From Asticcacaulis currens (GTDB taxonomy: Bacteria; Pseudomonadota; Alphaproteobacteria; Caulobacterales; Caulobacteraceae): a stretch of 64,000 nt of DNA. Positions 29,537 to 37,168 of the stretch are shown piece after piece (position 1 is the first letter of the stretch; each line of letters begins with the position of its first letter). The translations under genes and the position numbers were made by a program. The DNA is taken from contig NZ_JAQQKW010000010.1 in assembly GCF_028550395.1 (NCBI RefSeq), forward strand, positions 62,001 to 126,000, read 5' to 3'. The notes beneath the pieces are model-generated. The model worked only from the letters and a program-made list of their open reading frames with translations, had not been told where the DNA came from and searched no databases.

Positions 29537-30282
29537 TGCGGCCTCTTCGGCAGATGCTCGGAGGCGACGAAATCGACATAGGCCTTGCGGCAGGCCTCAA
29601 AGCCTTCGCGCCCGACGGGGATACCGGCAAAGAAGCTCTTTTCAGCCCAGCGGGTGATTTCGGCATAGGCCGGGCGGGCGTCTTCAGGCAGCAGGGGATG
29701 TTTGCCGATGTCGCGCGCCGAATAGTGCTTGCGCACCAGATCCGGGCGATAGGCGTTGAGGTCGGCAACGGAGCGCTTGAGCAACAGGTGCACGGCTTCG
29801 TCATAGGCCCCCTTCTGCGCTAGGGCGTCGATTTCCTCGATCAGGGCGGCGGCGGCTTCGGCAGTCGGTCGCCACGGCGCATCGGCCTTCAGACTGTCGC
29901 GCTGAAACAGGCGTTCGACCTTGCCGCTGATGAAGGCGCGCACCAAGGGCGACAGCAGCAGGATAACCAGCGCGAACAACAGCAGGTAGAGAAGCCACGG
30001 CAGGATGGGCGCGATGGGCTCCAGCAAATCGCCAAAAACCTTGCTGACCTTGCCCAGCCATTCCAGAAAGGCTTTCAGCCAGCCAATATCGGCTTCCTTG
30101 GGCGGCGGGGTGTTGGAAAACTGCGTTTGCAGCAGGCTGTTTGCGTTGACCTTACGGATCAGGGCTTCAGCGGAGGAGACATCGGCCGCCGTCACGCTGT
30201 TCGGCGAGGTCTGCGCCACGGGTGACACCGCGCTGGCCGCTGCTGACGCAGAGGCTTCGGTCGTGATGGCCGTCGCGCGCAT
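29533..30282 (-). CDS. DUF4129-type membrane protein
   Basis: A 249-aa protein with a TM segment in the middle (WLLYLLLFALVILLLSPLVR) and a C-terminal DUF4129-like region (LIEEIDALAQKGAYDEAVHLLLKRSVADLNAYRPD ... FFAGIPVGREGFEACR). The N-terminal 40 residues are Ala/Ser-rich. ATG 30282 is chosen over a longer in-frame start at 30318 because it follows a purine-rich GGGGGAAGAG stretch. It is the first gene of the MoxR cluster. Confidence 0.78.
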   Translation of the reverse strand: MRATAITTEASASAAASAVSPVAQTSPNSVTAADVSSAEALIRKVNANSLLQTQFSNTPPPKEADIGWLKAFLEWLGKVSKVFGDLLEPIAPILPWLLYLLLFALVILLLSPLVRAFISGKVERLFQRDSLKADAPWRPTAEAAAALIEEIDALAQKGAYDEAVHLLLKRSVADLNAYRPDLVRKHYSARDIGKHPLLPEDARPAYAEITRWAEKSFFAGIPVGREGFEACRKAYVDFVASEHLPKRPQ

Positions 30283-30425
30283 TAGAACCGCTCTTCCCCC
30301 ATGGTTTCCGCCGACCATAGAGGGTAAATCCGCACGGGGTCAACCCGCTTCGCCTCCCGCGTTCCGGGGAGCCCGGGCAAAACGCAGGGCGGAACGCGTC
30401 CATCAGACATCGTTCCGCTCTAACC

Positions 30426-32732
30426 TCAGAAACCGCCGCCGGGTCCGCCGCCCCAGTTGCCGCCCCCGCGGCCACCCGGTCGCGCCCCGCCGTCGCGGTT
30501 GCCGCCGCCGATGCCGAACGGATTGAATTGCAGGCCGATCATGAAGGTCGTCCCGCCCTGATCGCGCTCGGACACCGACTTGACCGTATCGGTATCGATG
30601 AGGGTGCGCTGCTTACCCTGATTTTGCACGCTGGCCGTCAGGTTCAGCTTGTTGCTGATCTTGCGGCTGTAACTGGCATTCCAGCGGTAGGACGGATCAT
30701 TGTAGCCCTGCCCGGTCAGTTGCCTGCCCTGCGCATTGAGATTGAGCTGGAAACGGTCGTTCGCCGTGGCGCGATACCCGAGGCGCAGCCGACCCGACAC
30801 CGAGTCGCCCTTATTGATCGTGGTGAGGGTCGAATTGACCGGCGGACGTTCTTCCTGACGATAGGTGGCCTGAAGATTGACGTCCCACTTTGTCCCTATC
30901 CGGCCATTATACATCAGCTCAACGCCGTTCTCCTTGCCCTCGCCGCCGTTTTCACGGCGCGTCAGCAGGACGGTATTGTTGTCGATATAGAGGCTGCGTT
31001 CGACAAACAGATCCTCGCTCTTGCGATAGAAGTAGGTCGCCGTGAAGGTCAGGTTGCGGGCCCGGTCATTGAACTCATAGCGCAGTTCATTGGAATGGGT
31101 TTCCGACGGTTTCAGATCGGCATTGCCCGACCGCGCATTCCGCTCATCATAATAGACGATATAGGGGTTGAGATCGTTGATGTTCGGACGGTTGATGCGG
31201 TGGCTGTAGTTGAAGCGCAGCTTGGAACGCGCGGTCAGCATGTACTGCACCGCCAGGCTGGGGTGATAGTTGGTGTAGCTTTTGTTGAGATAGGTGCTGG
31301 TGGTCTTCTGATTGAGCGTGACCTGCGTGTTTTCGGCGCGCAGACCCGTCAGTACCGTCCACTTGTCGCCGATAGCCCGCTGATAGGTCACATAGGCTTC
31401 GGCCTGATCCTGATCCTGACCGAAGGTGTTGCTGCGCCGCGCATCTATCGTCTGCGCGCCGCTCGACAGATCAATATTATACTGGGCGTTGTCGGCTTCG
31501 GAATGGCTGGAACTCAGCTCAAAGCCGGTCGCAAAGGTGCCACCCAGAAGATTACGGTTATAGTCGGCGCTCAGGGCCAGGGTGTCCTGCGAACTGACGC
31601 CATTACGCAGGGTGCGGCGGTCCTGCGCCGGATTGACATAGCTATAGTCGGACAGGGTGCGGCTGGTGTTTTCGCTCGACGACAGGCGCACATCGGCCTT
31701 GAACGTTTCCCCGTCCTGATCGCCCTGATGGTTGAAATTGAACTGGAGCCCGCCCTGATCCTGCGCATTACGGGCATCGTCACGGCGATCATAGCTGTTG
31801 GTCTGGACGCCGAGGGGGCTGATATCGACGTTGGACTGCAACGTCTCGTTCTCCCGCTGGTTCTTGCTGGCGTTGAATTGCAGGCTGAGCGTATCCCTGT
31901 CCGTCGCATTGATCGTCACGGCCCCTCTCATGCCCCCCGTGTCCGTCGTCTGACGCGACGTGTTGGCCGTATTATAGACAGAGGTGCCCGTGGGCGAAAT
32001 GCGTTGGCGCGAACTGGTGCCGGAGGTGTCGCGCACATCGTGATTGACGGACACGCCGCCGTTGAACATCACCTTGCCCTTGCCGTAGCTGCCGTTGGCC
32101 CCGAACTGGTAGCGGCCTTCGCTGCCGGCGCTGACGCGCAGCCCAAGGGTCGGACGGAGCGAGCGGTTACGTTTCATCACGATGTTGATTATACCGGCCC
32201 CGCCTTCACCGCCGAACTGTGCCGACGGGCTGGTCATGACTTCGATAGAGTCGATATCGTCGGCGGGCAGGGATTGCAGGCTAAGCGCCCGGAAATCGCC
32301 CTGCATCATGGTCGAGGGCTTACCGTCGATCAGGATTTGCACGCCGGAATTGCCACGCAGGGTGACATTGCCGTCGGGATCGACATTGACGCCCGGCGCC
32401 TTGTTCAGCGCGTCGGCCGCTGAGGATACCGGCGTATCGGGATCGGTTTTCGGGTCATACACATCGCGGTCGATCTTGGTTATGGGGCGCGCGGCGGTGA
32501 CGGTGACGGTTTCGATGGCCTCGCCTGAGCCCGTAGCGGGTACCTCCCCGGGATTGGTCGCGGGGCGGGTTTCATTGGGTTTAGGGGGGTTAGGGGGGAC
32601 CGGGACCGTCTGAGCGGACGGCGGGCTGGGCGAGGTCGGGGGGAGTGTCTGGGCCAGAGCGGGCGTGCTTAGGACAAGACTCAAAGCACTGCTCGCCAGC
32701 AGAAAGGCGGCGTAAGGCGGGGGCATTTTCAT
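30426..32732 (-). CDS. TonB-dependent receptor, OMP_b-brl_3-like
   Basis: A 768-aa outer-membrane protein. A signal peptide (about 1-28, ALAQ) precedes a Pro-rich linker of 30 residues. The plug domain (NKAPGVNVDPDGNVTLRG, DIDSIEVMTSPSAQFGGEGG, AGIINIVMKRN) leads into a beta-barrel with many aromatic-ended strands. The C-terminus is unusual: about 25 residues of Gly/Arg/Asn repeats (GGRGGGNWGGGPGGGF) after the last strand. The barrel resembles receptors of the outer-membrane beta-barrel family 3 type; the substrate is unknown. ATG 32732 is chosen at the signal peptide; the 45-codon upstream extension is rejected. Confidence 0.88.
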   Translation of the reverse strand: MKMPPPYAAFLLASSALSLVLSTPALAQTLPPTSPSPPSAQTVPVPPNPPKPNETRPATNPGEVPATGSGEAIETVTVTAARPITKIDRDVYDPKTDPDTPVSSAADALNKAPGVNVDPDGNVTLRGNSGVQILIDGKPSTMMQGDFRALSLQSLPADDIDSIEVMTSPSAQFGGEGGAGIINIVMKRNRSLRPTLGLRVSAGSEGRYQFGANGSYGKGKVMFNGGVSVNHDVRDTSGTSSRQRISPTGTSVYNTANTSRQTTDTGGMRGAVTINATDRDTLSLQFNASKNQRENETLQSNVDISPLGVQTNSYDRRDDARNAQDQGGLQFNFNHQGDQDGETFKADVRLSSSENTSRTLSDYSYVNPAQDRRTLRNGVSSQDTLALSADYNRNLLGGTFATGFELSSSHSEADNAQYNIDLSSGAQTIDARRSNTFGQDQDQAEAYVTYQRAIGDKWTVLTGLRAENTQVTLNQKTTSTYLNKSYTNYHPSLAVQYMLTARSKLRFNYSHRINRPNINDLNPYIVYYDERNARSGNADLKPSETHSNELRYEFNDRARNLTFTATYFYRKSEDLFVERSLYIDNNTVLLTRRENGGEGKENGVELMYNGRIGTKWDVNLQATYRQEERPPVNSTLTTINKGDSVSGRLRLGYRATANDRFQLNLNAQGRQLTGQGYNDPSYRWNASYSRKISNKLNLTASVQNQGKQRTLIDTDTVKSVSERDQGGTTFMIGLQFNPFGIGGGNRDGGARPGGRGGGNWGGGPGGGF

Positions 32733-33087
32733 TTGTGGAATTTCTTTGTCTTTATTTGCACAAAAGGAGGCAACCCGTGCGGGTTGCGCTGCCTTGTGAT
32801 ACGCGCCTATGGGGGAAAGCCGTCGCCCACCCGCCCTTTTGTCTGTGAACACAAGCGACTGTAACAAAAATACTACAATTAGGACAGCCGCTCTTGCCGA
32901 ACGCGCGCGCCGGATCGCAAACTATCCGCAACTAAAGTTCACAGTATAAACAGATTTAACACTTGCCTGCGCGGTTTAAAAATTATGGTTAATCAAAGGT
33001 CAACGCCAGAGATAAGATCAACACCGCGCGACATTTGCAAAATACTAACACATTCCGCGCACTATGGGCTGGCCGAGGTATTGCATC
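32733..33087. other. Divergent intergenic region between the TonB receptor and CHASE2-EAL genes
   Basis: 355 bp without a gene, AT-rich at its centre. It holds a perfect 8 bp hairpin GCAACCCG-TG-CGGGTTGC at 32770-32787, about 38 nt before the receptor start on the minus strand. TTAA boxes lie near 32972-32996 (ggtttaaaaattatggttaatc), but their spacing does not fit the full CtrA consensus. Promoters for both genes must lie here; I could not assign -35/-10 boxes with confidence. Confidence 0.4.
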
Positions 33088-35409
33088 ATGACGTCACCCA
33101 ACACCCCGACTTCCTTCAGGGATCGCTTGCGTAAATCAGTCGCGCTTCTGGTGCTGCTGGCTGTGTCCGCTGTGCTGACCCTTATTGAACTGGGCCATCC
33201 GCTGGAACTGTTTTTGCGGGCCGCCCGTAATTCCTTTCAGAAAATGCCGGTTAGCGGCGAAATGGTCGTCGTGGGTGTGGACGATGCCGCCCTGGCTTCG
33301 CTGGGCCCGTGGCCGTGGAAGCACGCCCATATGGCCGGCCTGACCGAGCGTCTGTTTGCCGATGGGGCCCGCCGCGTTTTTATAATGACCCCGTTGACCG
33401 ATCAGGGCGACAGCCGCAACCGTCTGCTGGCTGACACCTTTGCTCGCCATCCGGGCCGCGTCTTCGTCAGCGCCAAGGCCGATTACCGTCTGGGGCCGAA
33501 GCGCGTGACCTATATCCTGCCGCCGGAAGTTATCCGTAACGAGGCGCAGACCGTATCTCTGGCGCGCTATGTGGCCTTCTGGGGCGGTTTGTCCAAGGTC
33601 CCTTACAAAACCGAAATCGGAGGTCAGGCCCTCGATTCCGCGGAATCCGTTTTGTCGGGTGTCTATGGCAATACGAAGGAAACCTTCTCGATCAACTATG
33701 CCTATGACAGCAGCACCGTGGCCTATGCCAGCGCTGCGGACGTGATTACGGGCAAGGCGAAGGCCAACCTTTTCCGCGGCAAGGATGTGATAATCGGCTT
33801 CAATGACCCGAGCCTTGGCGATCAACTGCGCGTTCTCGGTCAGGGACATAAGTCTCCCACAGCGACCGTTGTCGTGCTGGCCGCCGAAACGCTCAAACAT
33901 GGCCGCCCGCTGCAACTGGGCTGGCTGCCAGGGTGGCTGTTTGCGGCCGGGATCGCGGCCTGGCTGCTCAATCCGCGCATGAAGCGCGGCAAGCGGCTGG
34001 TGATGCTGGGCGCCGTGGCCGTTCTGCTGATCGTGCCGGGCGTACTGGAACGCTTTAACATCTTCACGGATATTATGGGCGGGATGACCCTGCTGTTCCT
34101 GACCGGCATCTATATTCTGTGGCGACGCTTCGGCGCTCAGGAAAAGAAGGGCGGCACCATCAATCCGGTGTCGGGCCTGTACACCCCCAATGCTATCCGC
34201 CACGAAGACCACCTTGATGGCCGCCAACTGGTCGCCGCGCGCATCCGCCGCTATGCCGAAATGGTCAGCGCCCTGCCGCCGGAAGCCGAACGCCTGCTGG
34301 TCAAGGAGATCGTGGCGCGCCTGGAACTGGGTGCAGGCGGGGCTCAGCTCTACCACGGCGATGACGGCAATTTCTTCTGGCTGTCGAACCTCTACGACCA
34401 CGACCTGCTGATCGAACAGTTCACCGCCCTACACGTCATCTTTCGTAGCCCCATTCGCTTTGCCCGCAATTCCTTCGACGTCGATATCTCGTTTGGCGTC
34501 GATCGGGAATTCAACCTGCCCGTTTCCCACCGCCTGACCAGCGCCCTGGCCGCCGCCCACTCTGCGGAACAGGATGGCACGCGCTGGCGTCTGCACGATC
34601 CGTCGCAGATCAGCGAAAAGGAATGGAACCTGTCACTGCTGGGCGAACTGGACGACGCACTGGATGCCGGCAAGATCTGGGTGGCCTATCAGCCCAAGAT
34701 GGACCTCTACAGCAAGGAACTGCTGGGGGCCGAGGCGCTGGTGCGCTGGACGCATGAAACGCGCGGCCCCGTCAGCCCGCTGGAGTTCGTCGAAATGGCT
34801 GAGCGCCACGGGCGCATCGACCGCCTGACGGATTTCGTGCTCAATGATGCGCTGAAGGTGGCCAAGACCGTTCTGCTGACCCAGCCGGAGTTTCGCATCT
34901 CGGTCAATATTTCGCCCAGCCTCCTGACGTCGCGCGACATCATGGACATGGTGAAGGCCGCGCTTGACCGGCATCAGGTGCCGCCGTCTTGCCTGATCCT
35001 CGAAGTGACCGAGACGCACGCCATCGCCCAGAACGAAACCCCCAGCCTGCTGATGGCGGAGTTCCGCGATATGGGCATCGGCCTGTCGATCGACGACTAT
35101 GGCACCGGCCTGTCCACGCTGGAATATCTGCGCAAGATTCCGGCCACCGAACTGAAGATCGACCGCCGCTTCACGCAGGACATCTGCGACAACAAGGCCG
35201 ATCGCGCGGTGATGAAATCCACCATCCAACTGGCGCACGCGCTGGGCATGAAGGCTGTGGCCGAGGGCATCGAAACGCTCGAAGTCCTGTCGCTTCTGTC
35301 GCGCATGGGCTGCGATACGGGTCAGGGCTACTATATCGCCCGACCGATGGACGCCAAGGCGTTCCTGGCGCGCATGGCCGCCGAAGCCGAACAGCTCCGC
35401 CACGGCTAA
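33088..35409 (+). CDS. CHASE2 sensor, degenerate GGDEF, EAL phosphodiesterase
   Basis: A 773-aa membrane signalling protein. There is one N-terminal TM, then a periplasmic CHASE2 domain (MVVVGVDDAALASLGPWPW ... VIIGFNDPSLGDQLRV), three TM segments at about 275-340 and a GGDEF-like region whose active site reads YHGDDGNFFW, so it should not make c-di-GMP. A complete EAL domain follows (AEALVRW, NISPSLL, EVTETHA, DDYGTG, KIDRRF, AEGIET). ATG 33088 is preceded by GAGG; ATG 33064 is an alternative. A strong terminator follows, so it is a single-gene unit. Confidence 0.88.
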   Translation: MTSPNTPTSFRDRLRKSVALLVLLAVSAVLTLIELGHPLELFLRAARNSFQKMPVSGEMVVVGVDDAALASLGPWPWKHAHMAGLTERLFADGARRVFIMTPLTDQGDSRNRLLADTFARHPGRVFVSAKADYRLGPKRVTYILPPEVIRNEAQTVSLARYVAFWGGLSKVPYKTEIGGQALDSAESVLSGVYGNTKETFSINYAYDSSTVAYASAADVITGKAKANLFRGKDVIIGFNDPSLGDQLRVLGQGHKSPTATVVVLAAETLKHGRPLQLGWLPGWLFAAGIAAWLLNPRMKRGKRLVMLGAVAVLLIVPGVLERFNIFTDIMGGMTLLFLTGIYILWRRFGAQEKKGGTINPVSGLYTPNAIRHEDHLDGRQLVAARIRRYAEMVSALPPEAERLLVKEIVARLELGAGGAQLYHGDDGNFFWLSNLYDHDLLIEQFTALHVIFRSPIRFARNSFDVDISFGVDREFNLPVSHRLTSALAAAHSAEQDGTRWRLHDPSQISEKEWNLSLLGELDDALDAGKIWVAYQPKMDLYSKELLGAEALVRWTHETRGPVSPLEFVEMAERHGRIDRLTDFVLNDALKVAKTVLLTQPEFRISVNISPSLLTSRDIMDMVKAALDRHQVPPSCLILEVTETHAIAQNETPSLLMAEFRDMGIGLSIDDYGTGLSTLEYLRKIPATELKIDRRFTQDICDNKADRAVMKSTIQLAHALGMKAVAEGIETLEVLSLLSRMGCDTGQGYYIARPMDAKAFLARMAAEAEQLRHG

Positions 35410-35430
35410 CCTTACCTAACGTAAATTTTC

Positions 35431-35464
35431 AAGACCCGCTGTGACCTCGCAGCGGGTCTTTTTT
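35431..35464 (+). terminator. Intrinsic terminator after the CHASE2-EAL gene
   Basis: AAGACCCGCTG / CAGCGGGTCTT, an 11 bp perfect stem with an 8 nt loop, followed by TTTTA, 21 bp after the stop. Confidence 0.9.
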
Positions 35465-35722
35465 ACTTACGCCACACAGTCTTGGCATGGGTTTTGCAAT
35501 GAAACGCGGGACATTAACCTTACTGGGTAGATATTACAGTCTGTGTGCACGCTTTCAAACCTCCACTTAACTTGATTTCCTTGGGAATTTCGTCCGTTGC
35601 GAGAAAAAACGGGTTAATCGCGCGTAAAAATTCTTGGTTAATGCTTGTAAAGGCGTTTAGAAAGTGTTAACCATGCGCTCACAGCGATAGGGCTGTTTTA
35701 CCGTGATCGATTGAGGCATATC
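35465..35722 (+). promoter_or_regulatory. AT-rich leader with CtrA-like TTAA boxes before the micro-ORF
   Basis: About 260 bp with no gene. It contains TTAA-N7-TAAA at 35614-35628 (one mismatch to the CtrA consensus TTAA-N7-TTAA), TTAA at 35638, and the half-site TTAACCAT at 35667-35674, known as a CtrA target element in Caulobacter. A small stem ACAGC/GCTGT followed by TTTTA is at 35681-35700. This looks like a regulated promoter, read toward the micro-ORF. Confidence 0.45.
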
Positions 35723-35755
35723 ATGTGGGATTGGCTGTTCGGATACTGGCTCTAA
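35723..35755 (+). CDS. Candidate 10-codon Trp-rich micro-ORF
   Basis: ATG 35723 has GAGG exactly 6 nt upstream and encodes MWDWLFGYWL then TAA. Three Trp, one Phe and one Tyr in ten residues make a very hydrophobic, amphipathic peptide. A strong terminator starts 20 nt after the stop, and CtrA-like boxes lie upstream, so the whole unit from about 35670 to 35805 resembles a dedicated small transcript. It may encode a membrane-active or arrest peptide, a Trp-sensing leader, or simply be an sRNA with a chance ORF. I do not recognise the peptide. Confidence 0.4.
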   Translation: MWDWLFGYWL

Positions 35756-35774
35756 TACCAGTCTAAATACTTTC

Positions 35775-35805
35775 GAAAGGCCCCTTTTACGGGGCCTTTC
35801 TTGTG
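35775..35805 (+). terminator. Intrinsic terminator of the micro-ORF/sRNA unit
   Basis: A perfect 10 bp stem GAAAGGCCCC / GGGGCCTTTC with loop TTTTAC, followed by TTGTGT. No annotated long gene precedes it; the only candidate product is the 10-codon ORF or a small RNA. Confidence 0.85.
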
Positions 35806-35903
35806 TCTGGACGTTGGCTCTGCTGACTGCAATTTCCATATTTACGCGGGCGCAGGGCCTGCTAAAACGAACAGGCCCGTCCTCAAGCCCGCACAGGATC
35901 GCC

Positions 35904-36281
35904 ATGCTCCGGATTTTGAAATGCCTGACCCCGCTGGCCGGCGCTTTGCTGCTGGTATTGCCCCTCACCCCGGCGCAGGCGCAGGACGCCGTCGCGGGTA
36001 AACGGGCGTTTGGGGCCTGCATGTCCTGCCATTCGGTGAAACCGGGGGCGACGGGTATCGGTCCGTCTCTGGCCGGTATTGTCGGCAAAAAGGCCGGGAC
36101 CAACGACCCGAAATTCAGCTATTCCGCGGCCATGAAGGGTGCCCCGGTGTGGAGCGAGGCGCAACTGGACGCTTTTCTGGCCGATCCGAAGGGCACTGTT
36201 CCCGGCAATACCATGGCCATGGCCCCGACCAGGGACGCCAAGAAGCGCGCCGACATTATCGCCTATCTCAAAGCCAATTAG
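35904..36281 (+). CDS. Class I cytochrome c, soluble periplasmic
   Basis: A 125-aa electron carrier: a signal peptide (1-27, ending AQAQ), then the haem-binding motif CMSCH (39-43) and the distal Met in GNTMAMAP (probably Met104), as in cytochrome c2/c550 proteins. ATG 35904 has AGGA upstream. The stop overlaps that of the convergent xdhC-like gene by 4 bp. It could accept electrons from the adjacent molybdenum hydroxylase, since related exported hydroxylases pass electrons to c-type cytochromes; that link is inferred. Confidence 0.9.
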   Translation: MLRILKCLTPLAGALLLVLPLTPAQAQDAVAGKRAFGACMSCHSVKPGATGIGPSLAGIVGKKAGTNDPKFSYSAAMKGAPVWSEAQLDAFLADPKGTVPGNTMAMAPTRDAKKRADIIAYLKAN

Positions 36282-37168
36282 CCCCGCCACGCCCGGATCA
36301 CATCCGCCAATATGGAGACGGCGATTTCCGGCGGCGTTTTCGCCCCGATATCGAGCCCGACCGGCCCTCGGATACGGTTGATCTGTGGCGCGTCAAAACC
36401 CAGGGCTTTGAGCGTTTCGATGCGCCGGGCATGGGTACGACGGCTGCCCAGCGCTCCGATATAGAAGGCTTCTGAACGCAAGGCCGTCGCCAGTATCTCC
36501 GGCTCATAGTCGTGGTCGTGGAACAGGCTGATGACGGCGGTGGCGGCGTCGATCAGACCCGTGAGGACGCTGCCGGACGCAGCGCTTAAGGGCCGGATGA
36601 CCTCGGCCCGACTGCGTTGGCGCGTGGTGTCGTCGGGTGACACCACCGCCGTGGCGAACTCACCCAGACCTGCCATCTGCGCCAGCACCGGCACAATCGG
36701 CCCCTGCCCCACAATCAGCACACGCGGTTGCGGCCGGTAGAGCCGCTCAAAGCCCCTGTCCCACACATAGACGGCCTCACGCCGCTGCTGGCGCGCCGTT
36801 CGCAACCGCGCGAGGACCGCATCGCTCAGGGTCACATCGAAGCTAACCGTGATCCCCGACCCACACGGCAAAACGATGTCACGAAAGCGCGAGCCTTCGC
36901 CGTAGCGTTCCAGATGATTGCGGCCGCGGGCGATGGCGCTCAGCGCGTCACGCACCAGAGCCTGTTCGGCGCAGCCGCCGGTAATGGCCCCAACCGCACG
37001 CCCGTCTTCGGCCACGGCCATCTGGCTGCCCAGAGGTCGGGGCGACGCGCCGTCGATGGCCACCAGCGTCAGAAGCGCCGTCTTCAGCCCTTCGCTTCGC
37101 CAGCGCCACAGATCGTCGAGCACGTAGTCGGCATAGGCCGGGACCGCGATGTCGAAAACCTCGCTCAC
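36278..37168 (-). CDS. XdhC/CoxI-type molybdenum cofactor insertion protein
   Basis: A 296-aa maturation factor for xanthine-dehydrogenase-type enzymes. It shows the N-terminal XdhC motif (TLVAIDGASPRPLGSQMAV, GAITGGCAEQAL) and the C-terminal Rossmann part (VLIVGQGPIVPVLAQMA ... GALGSRRTHARR ... RGPVGLDIGAKTPPEIAVSI). The start is GTG 37168, which overlaps the stop of the catalytic subunit by 3 bp (GTGA); longer in-frame reading upstream only crosses that gene. It is the last gene of the Mo operon. Confidence 0.9.
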   Translation of the reverse strand: MSEVFDIAVPAYADYVLDDLWRWRSEGLKTALLTLVAIDGASPRPLGSQMAVAEDGRAVGAITGGCAEQALVRDALSAIARGRNHLERYGEGSRFRDIVLPCGSGITVSFDVTLSDAVLARLRTARQQRREAVYVWDRGFERLYRPQPRVLIVGQGPIVPVLAQMAGLGEFATAVVSPDDTTRQRSRAEVIRPLSAASGSVLTGLIDAATAVISLFHDHDYEPEILATALRSEAFYIGALGSRRTHARRIETLKALGFDAPQINRIRGPVGLDIGAKTPPEIAVSILADVIRAWRG

